Shown piece after piece: positions 1 to 9,135 of a DNA stretch of 64,000 nt (positions are counted from its first letter, which is position 1; every line of letters starts with the position of its first letter). Under the pieces are notes generated by a model. It made no database searches. It was not told the origin of the DNA and saw only the letters and a list, made by a program, of their open reading frames with translations. Source of the stretch: Candidatus Woesearchaeota archaeon (lineage in GTDB: Archaea; Nanobdellota; Nanobdellia; Woesearchaeales; JAHWIC01); contig JAHWIK010000019.1 of assembly GCA_019322485.1 (NCBI GenBank), forward strand, positions 16,345 to 80,344, written 5' to 3'. Both the position numbers and the translations under genes were made by a program.

Positions 1-26
1 AATTTTCATATTTAACAAAAAGGAAG

Positions 27-1877
27 ATGTTCGAGATAGTTGACGGGATTGTAGCAGAGCCGCACCAGGATAAGGTACAGAAGCTCAACAGCCGGCTAGC
101 AAGAATCTATGAGGTTCTGCGTATGTATGATGTCCTATTGAACTCAAGAAAAGGCACCTCTGCATTAAAAGAAGAGGTTGCAGAAGAGAAGAGAGTGATA
201 AATTTTGACAAAGATGCTCTGGCTATCTATGTCAGGAATGCCCAGGATCCATTGCAGACCCTGATACGGGAGGAATTCATTGACCACAGAAAATTATTGG
301 ATAAAAGGCAGGGAATGAGTAGGGATATGACTGATGACCAATATTTTGAAGCTGCAAAATTTGATATGAGCAATGACAGGCTCTTAATAGGCTATGCAGC
401 AAGATTCTACAGAGCAGATATGCGTTCGTATAGAGCACTTATTGATGGCTCAAGCGAGGCAATCACCAGATTAGAAGAATTTGGAAGGAGGTTATTAAGG
501 CTTTACAGTTCAGTCTCCTCATTGGCAAAGGCGCTTCACCTGAAGTCTCCTGAGATGGACGATTCAAAGGCCATTGAGCTTCTAGCTAAATACAATAATG
601 ATACTGGAAGAGTTGGGAATGTATTTGAGTTCACAGGCAAACGAAAGGCTGAACTCGAAAGTTTCTTGAATCTAGAGGTAGGGATATTAAATCAGATATC
701 AGAATTAGTGCCCCAGTTATTTAATGGTATGTCTGATGCAGGTTATCTCGACTATCCTCATGACGACAAGCTAATGGAAAAGGCAAGAGGATTTAGCGAG
801 CAAGGTAAATATGATCAGGCAGTTGAGCTCTTGGACATGGTTTTGATGCGTATGCCAAACGACCCATGGGTATATTACGAAAAGGGCAGAATACAGCTCA
901 GACTAGGAAAAGCTGATGAGGCAATTGAGTCATTCAAATTAGCAGTAGAAGATAATCCTAATACCAAGACTTACCATGCTCTAGCTCACGCACTCGTAAA
1001 AAGGAAAAATCCAGAGGATATTGATAGCGCAAGAAAGCTTGCACAAATTGCAGTAGATTTAGATTCTAAGAATACTGATGCAAGAGATTTGCTTGAAGCT
1101 TTGGGTGGCCGTGTCCCTACCACAGGAGGGGAAGGCAAAGACTTCACTGGTGTCGAAGCACTGTATACAACTGCAACTGATTTGTTAAAAACAGGTAATG
1201 TAGATGACGCAATTGCCCGGTATGATGAGATTATAGCAAAGAATCCAGATTATACCTGGGCGCATTATGACAGGGGTATTGCTTACCTTAGGAAAGCAGA
1301 TTATAAAGAATCTGCTGCTTCTTTAGGAAAGGCAGCAGAACTGGAACCAAACGATGCAAATATACGTTCAGACCTTGCCAGTGTTTATGAGAAGCTTGGC
1401 AATGTTAAGGAGGCAAGAGCACATGCAGAGAAAGCCTTGGAATTAGAGCCTGGAAATAGTGCTGCACAATCTCTATTGGAAACTCTGGACAGAAAAATCT
1501 CTGCTTTCAGCGATATATATGACAAACATGGGAATGATGATGAAATACAAGCAGCTGGAAGCGAGCTTTTAGCAGGTGGAGACTTTGATGGAGCAATACG
1601 GCATTACGATGCTATACTAGCACGTGCTCCAAATGCTTCAGCACATTATGATAAAGCACATGCTTTGCTTAAGAAAGGAGAGTATAAAGAAGCCATTGAT
1701 TCATTTAGAAAGGCTGCACAGCTTATGCCTGGCACATCATGGATACACTCAGACCTTGCTATTGCTTATGAAAAGCTTGGTTTGCCTAAAGCAGCAAAAT
1801 CTCAAGCAGAGCTGACTTTACAGCTAGACCCAAAGGATGAAGGCGCACAAGGTGTGCTTGAAAGAATTTCTGAATAA
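27..1877 (+). CDS. TPR-repeat protein with helical N-terminal domain
   Basis: 616 aa, cytoplasmic: no signal peptide or membrane segment is seen. Residues 1-240 are predicted to be helical and match no family I recognise. From about residue 247 to the C-terminus there are tandem tetratricopeptide repeats with the usual A-x-x-Y/G-x-x-x-x-P-N spacing, in two blocks separated by linkers near residues 365-385 and 490-510. TPRs are protein-binding scaffolds, so a scaffold or adaptor role is inferred. The ATG follows a purine-rich AAGGAAG. The gene is convergent with the phosphotransferase at 1902-3038. It resembles the TPR proteins of the 24-29 kb block in kind but lacks their N-terminal LENLEGLLR tag and has no copy of their operator visible upstream. 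Confidence 0.85.
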   Translation: MFEIVDGIVAEPHQDKVQKLNSRLARIYEVLRMYDVLLNSRKGTSALKEEVAEEKRVINFDKDALAIYVRNAQDPLQTLIREEFIDHRKLLDKRQGMSRDMTDDQYFEAAKFDMSNDRLLIGYAARFYRADMRSYRALIDGSSEAITRLEEFGRRLLRLYSSVSSLAKALHLKSPEMDDSKAIELLAKYNNDTGRVGNVFEFTGKRKAELESFLNLEVGILNQISELVPQLFNGMSDAGYLDYPHDDKLMEKARGFSEQGKYDQAVELLDMVLMRMPNDPWVYYEKGRIQLRLGKADEAIESFKLAVEDNPNTKTYHALAHALVKRKNPEDIDSARKLAQIAVDLDSKNTDARDLLEALGGRVPTTGGEGKDFTGVEALYTTATDLLKTGNVDDAIARYDEIIAKNPDYTWAHYDRGIAYLRKADYKESAASLGKAAELEPNDANIRSDLASVYEKLGNVKEARAHAEKALELEPGNSAAQSLLETLDRKISAFSDIYDKHGNDDEIQAAGSELLAGGDFDGAIRHYDAILARAPNASAHYDKAHALLKKGEYKEAIDSFRKAAQLMPGTSWIHSDLAIAYEKLGLPKAAKSQAELTLQLDPKDEGAQGVLERISE

Positions 1878-1887
1878 TTAGGATTTT

Positions 1888-1913
1888 TTAGATTTCTTAA
1901 TCTAATCTTTTTT
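1888..1913 (+). terminator. hairpin plus T-tract between convergent genes
   Basis: TTAGATT (1888-1894) pairs with AATCTAA (1899-1905) around a 4-nt loop and is followed by TCTTTTTT. It lies just after the stop of the TPR gene and overlaps the last codon and stop of the convergent gene. A T-run terminator for the plus-strand gene is likely; the A/T-rich other side may serve the minus-strand gene. Confidence 0.5.
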
Positions 1914-3038
1914 AATGCTTACAGCCTGTGTAAGCCTTGCCCTGTTTATTTTAGACCATTCAAGAATTGCTATAGCATTCCTAAAATCTTTTTCAATCCA
2001 CTTAGCTCTTTTAGGATCCTCAAGCATGGTTTCTAGAGCTATGCCTTCTCCTCTTTCGTAGATTCGTAGAACATCCCTGAAAGCATATGCTGCCTGGATA
2101 CCAAAGAAATCAGGGAATAATTCAATCTCTTCTTGTGTCAGCGGATTTCTTTCTTGATAACCAGCGCTTATCCTCTTTAATCTCTTAAATCCAAAATTTC
2201 CTCTTTTGTTATAACCAAATAGATTAGTGCAGACAATAAACTCCTGCAGCCTGTACAGCCTAGCTGCTTCTTCAAAATCAATAAACTTAGCAGTATTCCC
2301 ATCAACTATTATATTTGTAGATTGATAGTCATTATGACAAACTAAAGTTGGCAGGCCGCTTTCTTGTGCTTTGCTCTCTAAAGCATATAAATGTTGTTTC
2401 AACATGCCTAAATGAAGCCCTATCTCTGGTATGACCCCTGTTGGTTCTGAATCAGCCAGTGCAGCTGATAAAGAACGGAGTTCTCTTGAGCGCACACTCC
2501 CTGGTATAGCGACCCTTTTCTGAGCATCATAGTCGCTTATCGCTAGATGATAATCAGCTAATGCCTCAACACATGGTTTAATATCATTGCCTGTTGCATA
2601 TGCTCCTTCAGCCTGTTCAAACAATGCGTAGATATTCTCACCAATTCTAACAACAGTTTCTATGCCGCGATAATGCTCTACATCACCGTCAACACTATCT
2701 AAATCAGCTACTAAAGGTCTAGCAAATGACTTAAAATCTTTTTTCAAAAGATGCTGCAATACACCATGCTCATTGTCAATCTCTCCTTCGCTTTTGTGCT
2801 CAGGCGTGTATCTTTTTAAAACAAAATCTCCCTGTGGCGTATGAAGCTTAAACACGTCATTCTTGATTCCTCCTCCAATTGAGTATCTTCTTAAAACAAA
2901 GTCTCCTTGAGGTGTAGTTAAATTAGATATACTAGGTTCAACCCCTCTCTCGACAGGCTGAGGAGTTCCAACAGAAGATAGTCCGTATGCCTGCGCTATT
3001 ACCCCTAAGTCCCCCTGTTCCACTGCTGCAGTTTTCAT
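1902..3038 (-). CDS. Aminoglycoside phosphotransferase (APH)-family kinase-like protein
   Basis: 378 aa. The C-lobe has the family's catalytic loop, CHNDYQSTNII (HND at residues 235-237), and the metal-binding IDFE (253-256), so an active small-molecule or protein kinase fold is likely. The family also includes homoserine, choline and fructosamine kinases, and the substrate cannot be told here. The N-lobe is odd: the strand carrying the ATP-binding lysine appears twice, TTPQGDFVLRRY (41-52) and HTPQGDFVLKRY (66-77), and the DNA is also similar. The start overlaps the stop of the upstream glycosyltransferase gene in an ATGA, so the two are translationally coupled. The pairing suggests the kinase acts on a sugar or glycan precursor, but that is inference. 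Confidence 0.8.
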   Translation of the reverse strand: MKTAAVEQGDLGVIAQAYGLSSVGTPQPVERGVEPSISNLTTPQGDFVLRRYSIGGGIKNDVFKLHTPQGDFVLKRYTPEHKSEGEIDNEHGVLQHLLKKDFKSFARPLVADLDSVDGDVEHYRGIETVVRIGENIYALFEQAEGAYATGNDIKPCVEALADYHLAISDYDAQKRVAIPGSVRSRELRSLSAALADSEPTGVIPEIGLHLGMLKQHLYALESKAQESGLPTLVCHNDYQSTNIIVDGNTAKFIDFEEAARLYRLQEFIVCTNLFGYNKRGNFGFKRLKRISAGYQERNPLTQEEIELFPDFFGIQAAYAFRDVLRIYERGEGIALETMLEDPKRAKWIEKDFRNAIAILEWSKINRARLTQAVSIKKD

Positions 3039-5896
3039 CTTATTCCTTCCAAAGCCTCTCTTGCTAAGTCATTTTCAGGATTTATCTCAAGTGTATGATT
3101 TAAAGATAATTTGGCTTCATCCTTCTTGCCCAGGTTCAACAATGCAACTCCTCTGCTGTAATATGCCCATTCATTAGCAGGTGCTGCTTCAATTGCCTTT
3201 TCATACAGCAACACAGCACGCTCAAAATTCCTGCCCCTTAATGCAGCATTAGCATTTTCATAATCTCTTAGTGCATCTCCTCTTAATTCAGATGTATTTA
3301 ATGCAGGGTTTTGGTCTACTGTAAGGTATTTTAAGTCGTTTTGGAGTAAGACCCATGCTACCATCTCCACTGCCCATTCCTGCCCTTCAGCAATAGGTGT
3401 GCAAGAACTAACTATACTCTTGACTACTTCGTCTATTCCTCCATCTGCTAGCACACCTGTTCCCAAATCAAAATACTTGTAAGCATCGGGTGAACTTTCT
3501 TTTAATAGCCTGCTAAATCCGCTTAATTTTTCATATGCAATTCCAGCTATTTTCTTGATATCATAGCTTGCTGCATTGGTTTGAAAAGCATTTTCATAAA
3601 CGCGAACTGCCCTTTCAACACCTTCCCGTCCAACTGCCTCTATATCTAATGAATCAAAACCATATCTCTCTTTTACCGCCTGCCTCACCTCAGCATGATA
3701 CTGTCCAGCAGGTAATATTACTCCCTCACCCATTCCCTTCAGTCTTAAACCTCTTCTTCTTACCTCTTCCCTGCAAAGCCTAGCCCGTGTGACTTTAGGC
3801 AACCCTTCCAGAGGAGTATCCATGGCACTGTACCACTTAGAACCCTTATATTCATATAATACATCAAGCCCAGTTTCAGCTAAAAATCTAAAGGCAGACC
3901 TCTGTAATGTTTCTTTGTTTCTTCTTGCCGCAGCATGGTTTCTATTCAATTGTTTCATCTTTCTTGGATCATAACCAGCATGATGATGATAAACAGCTGA
4001 ATCAGGACAATTAACAATCCTCCATCCCTTTTGCCTTAGCTGAAGCGCATAATCATAATCCTCATAACCGTTTGGGTACACATCTCCTGACTTATGCCTA
4101 GCCTCAGATAAGACTGCTCTCTTCATTATTGTGGCCCCGCCGCAAATCCAATCGCAATCCATCTCTTTTGCAAGAGAAAGGTCATCTCCACTCTTAAAAT
4201 AATCAACATGCACAAATCTTGAAAGCCCTTCAAATTCATGTTCAATCCTGCCACCATTCCACTGTACTATGCCGTTAGGATACACCACTTCAGCAGAAGC
4301 AGCTGCTATGTCGCCACTGCTGTCTACCCTAGTTATTAATGCATTCAACCACCCTGGAGCATATGTCATATCATCATCCATTGTAACTACATATTTTGAA
4401 TCAGGGCTTATGTGCTCTACTGCTTTTCTTCTTCCAGCAGAACAGCCTTCATTCCTTCCATTCCTAATTACCCTTATCATTCCGTTTCCGTCTGGTTTTG
4501 TGGCTCCGTCAAGCTCTGCCAATAAATCTATTGTCTCCTGCGTCTGCGAACCATTGTCAAAAACCACAACCTCAAATGGAACATCTGTGTTCTGGTACAG
4601 GCTTCTGATATTGGCTGTCAGTTCCTTAGCCCTTTCAAAACTTAGGATTATTATTGATGCCAACCCCTCATAGCCAAAGCTGTCAGCTGCAGCAGCTCTG
4701 CGCGCTTCAAGGCATGATTTCATATAAGCCTCTAGTTCTTGGTCACTAAAGTCGCAAAGAGCTCTATCTGCCCCTAATCCATTAAAGCCCTTTGCCCTGT
4801 ACAGAGGGCTTGCTTTTACTGGATTTAGGCCATTCTTATTATAGAAAGTAAGGAGGGAATTCCATAATGTTCTAGGGTCTCTCCTACCAGCAAGGTATTG
4901 TGCCTCAGTAGTTTCTGCATCCTCGCGGCCTGAGATATGATGGTGTATCAGCAAAGAAGAGGGGCAATTAACCAGCCTATGGCCCTGGTTTGTTATCTGC
5001 AGTGAATAATCAAGGTCTTCATATCCATTTGGGCATTCAGGATCGTGCTCTACTTTTCTCGCAACATTCTTCTTTACGAGCAGCGCTCCGCCAGGCAGCC
5101 AGCCACAATCTCTCTGTATAAAGGTGGATGAGTCTTTACCTTGCTTCCAGCCATCATATGACTTAAAGAATGCAAAGTCTCCATTCTCTCTTTGTATAAA
5201 TCCACCATTTGCCTGGATACTTTTGTCAGGATAAACCAGTTTGCTGGAAACTGCTCCTATCTCATCATCGCTTTCTGCTGTTGCTATTAGAGGCTCTAAC
5301 CACTTGGCTGTAACCTCAATATCATTATCAAGTGTAACAATATAATCTCCTTCTGCTAGCTTTACAGCCTGATTTCTTCCTCTTGAACAGCCTATGTTCT
5401 CTCCATGATAAACAACCCTTACTCTGCCATTTCCATCATCTGTTGTTTTTCCGTCTATACTCCTTAGATAATCAAGTGTAGCTTGGTTTGAGCCATTATC
5501 CCAGATTACCAATTCAAATGGCAACCTTGTATGGCTGTAGATGCTGTTAACGCATTTTTCAAGGTCCTGTTTTCTATCATAACTTAGAACAACTATGGAT
5601 GTTAATCTGCTTTTGTGCTCAGCTCTTAGTGTTGGTGCTTCTCTCCTATCGATACCTTCTCTGTATGGTTGAGGAGCAAATGTTTGTGATGTAGTAAATG
5701 TATCTGTATCTTCTGCTACTGGCCCAGCATGTCTTTCTATATCTTCATCGGTTATCCATGGAGCCATCTCTTTTACCACAGAATTAAGACTTTCAGTATG
5801 GCTATCTGATGCACTAGTCTCTTCACTAGTATGTCTTTCTATATCTTCGTCGCTCATCCATGGAGCCATTTCTCTTAAAAGGTCTTCTATTGCCAT
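3035..5896 (-). CDS. Tandem GT2 glycosyltransferase with C-terminal TPRs
   Basis: 953 aa, no membrane segment. Two complete GT-A/GT2 domains lie in series. Domain 1 runs from about residue 100 to 325 (IVVLSYDR, DND at 190-192, GGALLV, NGYEDLDY). Domain 2 runs from about 412 to 640 (IIILSFERA, DDD at 507-509, GGATIM, NGYEDYDY). Both keep the nucleotide-sugar metal motif and the ED base region, so both look active. Residues 870-953 are TPR-like. The N-terminus has a duplicated motif, REMAPWMSDEDIERH (8-22) and KEMAPWITDEDIERH (42-56). A GGGGGAAT precedes the ATG, and a TATA-like ATTTATATATGAG is present on this strand around 5920-5932. The product probably makes a surface or protein glycan; acceptor unknown. 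Coupled to the APH-type kinase gene. Confidence 0.88.
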   Translation of the reverse strand: MAIEDLLREMAPWMSDEDIERHTSEETSASDSHTESLNSVVKEMAPWITDEDIERHAGPVAEDTDTFTTSQTFAPQPYREGIDRREAPTLRAEHKSRLTSIVVLSYDRKQDLEKCVNSIYSHTRLPFELVIWDNGSNQATLDYLRSIDGKTTDDGNGRVRVVYHGENIGCSRGRNQAVKLAEGDYIVTLDNDIEVTAKWLEPLIATAESDDEIGAVSSKLVYPDKSIQANGGFIQRENGDFAFFKSYDGWKQGKDSSTFIQRDCGWLPGGALLVKKNVARKVEHDPECPNGYEDLDYSLQITNQGHRLVNCPSSLLIHHHISGREDAETTEAQYLAGRRDPRTLWNSLLTFYNKNGLNPVKASPLYRAKGFNGLGADRALCDFSDQELEAYMKSCLEARRAAAADSFGYEGLASIIILSFERAKELTANIRSLYQNTDVPFEVVVFDNGSQTQETIDLLAELDGATKPDGNGMIRVIRNGRNEGCSAGRRKAVEHISPDSKYVVTMDDDMTYAPGWLNALITRVDSSGDIAAASAEVVYPNGIVQWNGGRIEHEFEGLSRFVHVDYFKSGDDLSLAKEMDCDWICGGATIMKRAVLSEARHKSGDVYPNGYEDYDYALQLRQKGWRIVNCPDSAVYHHHAGYDPRKMKQLNRNHAAARRNKETLQRSAFRFLAETGLDVLYEYKGSKWYSAMDTPLEGLPKVTRARLCREEVRRRGLRLKGMGEGVILPAGQYHAEVRQAVKERYGFDSLDIEAVGREGVERAVRVYENAFQTNAASYDIKKIAGIAYEKLSGFSRLLKESSPDAYKYFDLGTGVLADGGIDEVVKSIVSSCTPIAEGQEWAVEMVAWVLLQNDLKYLTVDQNPALNTSELRGDALRDYENANAALRGRNFERAVLLYEKAIEAAPANEWAYYSRGVALLNLGKKDEAKLSLNHTLEINPENDLAREALEGIR

Positions 5897-6037
5897 ATTC
5901 CCCCAAGAATCAATTAGATTAGCTCATATATAAATCTTTCGGTTTTTAACCACTATTTAGTAACAAACAACAAATCTGCTAGATTTTAACGTTTTAGGGC
6001 TTCTAGGCATAAAATCTTTAGAATTAATTAGAATAAA

Positions 6038-7288
6038 TTAAGAGATAAGGTTGATGGTTTGTCCTTGCAGCCTCATAAGTTGCGCGACCCTGTTATAAAC
6101 CTTTTTTATTATCTTCTGAGAGTCTTTTAATGCATTAAGCTCTTGGGGGGGCATGGGCCCGCTTCCTGCAAATGTGTTTAGGTTAGGCAACCCAATAGTA
6201 GAATCCAGCTTTGCCTTAACATCATCTATCATCTTTTCAATCAGGTTTACAGTTGCATATTCACTGTGCAAGGCATCAGCTATTGCCATGCTTTTCTTCA
6301 TCACTTTCCTTTTTCTTATAGTAGTGGCTTTCTTGTACAGCTTACTTATTATACCGCGAGCCTTTTTAACGTATGCTTTTATTTTTTCATCCAAAACGAT
6401 CATTGCATCAAGTTCCTCATTAAAGCTGGCAATGATTATATCATGCGCCTGTATTTCGGCTGCAGAAGGGACTACTGTGCGTGCTATTGACTTTGTTCTC
6501 AGCTTCCTCTCATAAGCCCTTATCTTATTATAAAGATCCCTCATGAGCCTAATCTCATCCTTTGTGAGCTTAGCTTCTGCAATGTCTGCTGCTTCTTCCC
6601 CTTCTTCGAGGCCTTCTTCCTCTTTTTCAGCCTTTTTTGCTTGCTTTCTTTCTGCTGCAGTAGGAGCCCTTCCTCCACCAAGCACTCCTCCCCATCCTTT
6701 TGCTTCACCTGGCTCTCCCCCTCTAAACATGCCTGCAAGGAATAAGGGTATAGCTATTACAAACAAGATTGATAGCAGCGCTAAAAGCATCCTTCCCCAT
6801 TTATTTGCAGAGAGGATTGCCATCAGCTCTGGAAAGAACATGTACATCATTATGTAAACAACCATGATAGCAAACCAGAAAGTCGGGCCTGCTTTTTCAT
6901 CACCAGCTATAAACTTCCATATCCAAAAACCAAGCAGTATGGCAAACATCAGGCCTGCAAAAGGGCCTAGGTTCATCAGCCTGAATCCTGTCTTGCTTGT
7001 CCATACTGTCATAGCAATAGCAAGCGCAAGACCAACTCCAACTATCAGGGCTTTTCCACCTCTGCCCTCAAATCTTTTGCTAAGGGTTACCATGCCAAGC
7101 CCTATAAATATAATAAAGTAGAGAATACCATCTATAACCATAGGTGCTCTTAAATAAGCCTCAGCAATATTAAATCCTGATATAGTATCAACTATATCCC
7201 CCAGAGAAAATGCGTCAGTATCAGCAGCTATAGCAAATACAGAACTAATCAAAAACATAAAAACAAACAAAAGTATCTTATTCTTCAT
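6038..7288 (-). CDS. Polytopic membrane protein with signal peptide and cytoplasmic coiled coil
   Basis: 416 aa. The N-terminus MKNKILLFVFMFLISS is a signal peptide or first membrane helix ending near AIAADTD. About five further hydrophobic segments follow up to residue 185. Residues 195-215 are a Gly-rich linker, then a highly charged Lys/Glu-rich stretch and long helices to the C-terminus, ending in a Pro-containing linker and a short helical tail. I recognise no family. A TATA-like ATTTATATATGAG lies upstream on this strand near 7340. The structured element at 7466-7706 is encoded upstream on the same strand, so it could lie in or near this gene's leader. The protein could be a membrane scaffold. 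Confidence 0.75.
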   Translation of the reverse strand: MKNKILLFVFMFLISSVFAIAADTDAFSLGDIVDTISGFNIAEAYLRAPMVIDGILYFIIFIGLGMVTLSKRFEGRGGKALIVGVGLALAIAMTVWTSKTGFRLMNLGPFAGLMFAILLGFWIWKFIAGDEKAGPTFWFAIMVVYIMMYMFFPELMAILSANKWGRMLLALLSILFVIAIPLFLAGMFRGGEPGEAKGWGGVLGGGRAPTAAERKQAKKAEKEEEGLEEGEEAADIAEAKLTKDEIRLMRDLYNKIRAYERKLRTKSIARTVVPSAAEIQAHDIIIASFNEELDAMIVLDEKIKAYVKKARGIISKLYKKATTIRKRKVMKKSMAIADALHSEYATVNLIEKMIDDVKAKLDSTIGLPNLNTFAGSGPMPPQELNALKDSQKIIKKVYNRVAQLMRLQGQTINLIS

Positions 7289-7799
7289 TTTTATTGTATG
7301 CTTAGTCTAAAATCTATTAATTTACCTGTCAGTTAACTCATATATAAATATTTCTATTCCGTAGAAGTAAAAACATTCTATATATTAGTAAAACTCTTAA
7401 GTTCGTTTTATAGCTTATTAGTTAAAATAAACCTGAAAAAGCCTTCCTTGAAAGTTAAAAATTACGATAAGATTTCAATCTGAAAAATCCTTCCAGAACT
7501 ACTGTAAGGGATATAGTAAGCGAAATTATCATTATCAATAGTTTCGCTTACTAAATAGTAAACGCAATCATCCATAAAATTGTTGCGTTTACTAATTTTT
7601 CATCCGCTTTCCCTCCTTCAAGCCAGAGCATAAAGGGAGACTGCAGATGATTTTTGCTTTAATGTGAAGCATCAAGCAAAAATCAGATTTATTTTATTTT
7701 TTAATGGTTTTAGCAAGGTTAGAAAGTTGACTTAACAGTATAGCAAAGTTTATATATACAAAGTAGGAAAATAAACTTAATATAAAAAAGGTGATGTAT
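7289..7799. other. 500-nt intergenic region holding promoters and structured element
   Basis: This is the longest gene-free stretch in the window. It separates divergent genes. Near the left end it holds a TATA-like element for the minus-strand membrane protein. At 7466-7706 it holds the large structured element described separately. At about 7747-7756 TTTATATATAC is a TATA box for the plus-strand gene at 7800. I see no additional open reading frame with a ribosome binding site. Confidence 0.6.
7466..7706 (-). ncRNA. Structured repeat element, copy A (candidate ncRNA)
   Basis: Read on the minus strand this shares ordered blocks with the element at 17379-17521. In order they are: CATTAAAAAATAA, ATAAATCTGATTTTTGCTT, AAGCAAAAATCATC, GAAAGCGGATGAAAA, and TTTTCAGATTGAAA. 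The end blocks pair: AATCTGA (plus-strand 7683-7689) with TCAGATT (7477-7483). TGATTTTTGCTT pairs with AAGCAAAAATCA, and CATCTGC pairs with GCGGATG. The variable arm here holds two perfect hairpins, AGTAAACGCAA/TTGCGTTTACT and TAGTAAGCGAAA/TTTCGCTTACTA. Conserved pairing with a variable arm fits a folded RNA better than a coding or random sequence. A non-autonomous mobile repeat is the alternative. No known RNA family is recognised. Confidence 0.55.
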
Positions 7800-8402
7800 A
7801 TGGGTTATGTTCGCGATTGGTACAAGGTAAGGGCTGGTGAAGTGCTAAGTTCTGTTTTTCTGCAGTCAAAGCTAGTTGATGCTGAAAAAACATTTGCCAA
7901 TGCAATAAAGATAAGGCAGGATATAGCAGGTGTGCTTACCAGGCTTAACATGCTTAAAAGAACAGCAAGGTCAAGAAACAAAACCGCTAAAGACATAGAA
8001 AATCTTGAAAGCGGCATCATGGGTTTTGCACGCGATGAATTGTTCAGGATATTTGCTATAGTTGAGAGTGATATGCTTCTTTTGCACGACCTGACAGAGT
8101 TTCTGCGTGAGGTTGTAAAAATCAATAATGAGTTATCGAGGGAAAAGGCTGCCCAGTCCAGTGTAAAGATAAATATCCCTACAATAAAAAGCGCAAAAGA
8201 CAAGAAAAAAGCCCAGCAGCAGATAGAGGCTGCAAAAAAGAAGCTAGAGACAGCAACAGACGAAAGCGAAAAACTTATTGAGTTAAAAGGGGTTGCTGCA
8301 AATTATGCAAAAGAGATAGCAAGATTAGTCAAAGAAACCAGAAGAGAGCTTATAAAATTCAGAAACCAGTTTGATGCAATGCGCAGGCTTGAGATTCGCT
8401 AA
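7800..8402 (+). CDS. Small helical (coiled-coil) protein of unknown function
   Basis: 200 aa from the ATG at 7800, chosen because AAAAGGTGAT sits just upstream; the GTG at 7791 is part of that ribosome binding site. The protein is almost wholly helical, Lys/Glu/Arg-rich, with heptad-like stretches around residues 40-75 and 120-190. There is no signal peptide or membrane segment. I recognise no family. A TATA box lies near 7750. Its last codons overlap the convergent GNAT gene by 4 nt. Similar small helical proteins occur at 11646, 15513 and 15905. Confidence 0.7.
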   Translation: MGYVRDWYKVRAGEVLSSVFLQSKLVDAEKTFANAIKIRQDIAGVLTRLNMLKRTARSRNKTAKDIENLESGIMGFARDELFRIFAIVESDMLLLHDLTEFLREVVKINNELSREKAAQSSVKINIPTIKSAKDKKKAQQQIEAAKKKLETATDESEKLIELKGVAANYAKEIARLVKETRRELIKFRNQFDAMRRLEIR

Positions 8403-8938
8403 ACCTTTTTGCGCATAACAGTCCAGCCTTTCTTTCTTTTTAGTATTTCGCAGCCGTGCCTGACATAGGTATCGACTAAATTATTGGGTATCTGGAAATA
8501 GATTGTTTTTATCTTGTTCTTTTCAAAGAAACTGATAATCTTGTCTGATAACTTCAGTCCAATACCTTCCATCCTGTATTTCTTGCTAACACCCATCAAA
8601 GGTACATGTGCATGAAAGATATGGCTAAAGCTGGGAGGCATAATAAATATCTGCCTCGGAGTAAAAAAGAATTTTAAGAATCTTCCTGGCTTAAGGGCCT
8701 GTTTCCACAAATCCCTTACATTCTTAACACCGCAGGCAAATCCAACAACCTTTCCTTTATCCTTTGCAATAATAAAGCCTTGCTGTGCAGCATCAAGGTA
8801 AAGCTGCATTACATCCTTTATAAAATCCCTGTTTGGCAGCTTTCTGAATACCTTCTTAAGCAGGCCAGAATAAACCTCAAGAAAAAGCCTGGCAACAGAG
8901 TCTAAGTCATTTTCAGTTACTATGGAATATTTTATCAT
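8399..8938 (-). CDS. GNAT-family N-acetyltransferase
   Basis: 179 aa. It has the GNAT order: an N-terminal strand and helix with ENDLDSVARLFLEVY, a central KGKVVGFACG strand, and a region near GVSKKYRMEGIGLKLSDKI. The latter fits the acetyl-CoA pyrophosphate loop (R/Q-x-x-G-x-G/A), here YRMEGIG. The C-terminal part has TIYFQIPNNLVDTYVRHG, typical of the last helix-strand. The acceptor is unknown. It lies 19 nt downstream of a 44-aa peptide gene and close to a radical SAM gene on the same strand, so the three may form one transcription unit and the peptide may be the target. Confidence 0.8.
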   Translation of the reverse strand: MIKYSIVTENDLDSVARLFLEVYSGLLKKVFRKLPNRDFIKDVMQLYLDAAQQGFIIAKDKGKVVGFACGVKNVRDLWKQALKPGRFLKFFFTPRQIFIMPPSFSHIFHAHVPLMGVSKKYRMEGIGLKLSDKIISFFEKNKIKTIYFQIPNNLVDTYVRHGCEILKRKKGWTVMRKKV

Positions 8939-8957
8939 AATAAATTAAAGAAAAAGT

Positions 8958-9092
8958 TTAGGCACCTGGGCAGGGTATAAATCCTCTCCAGAACAGGAAG
9001 TACATAAGTGCAACCCCAATCAGGATACCTACAATTGCAGGTCCTATATACATACCCATCATCATGGCCCTTTTATTTAAGGAAAATCTCAT
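8958..9092 (-). CDS. 44-aa single-span peptide downstream of radical SAM gene
   Basis: The small open reading frame starts MRFSLNKRAMMM, has a hydrophobic helix (about residues 15-35), and ends WRGFIPCPGA. A perfect ribosome binding site, GAGGTGAT, lies 3 nt before the ATG, which is the main reason to call it. It sits between a radical SAM gene (upstream, same strand) and a GNAT gene (downstream). Two readings are open: a small membrane protein, or a precursor peptide modified by its neighbours. The C-terminal Cys/Pro-rich end would be the modification site in the second case. Confidence 0.65.
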   Translation of the reverse strand: MRFSLNKRAMMMGMYIGPAIVGILIGVALMYFLFWRGFIPCPGA

Positions 9093-9135
9093 ATTATCAC
9101 CTCTATTTATCTTAGTTAAGTTACAACACTAATAT

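Noticed and set aside
7466..7706. Box C/D guide RNA
   Set aside because: CTGA and GGATGA-like strings occur, but not in the paired C-D spacing, and they fall inside base-paired arms.
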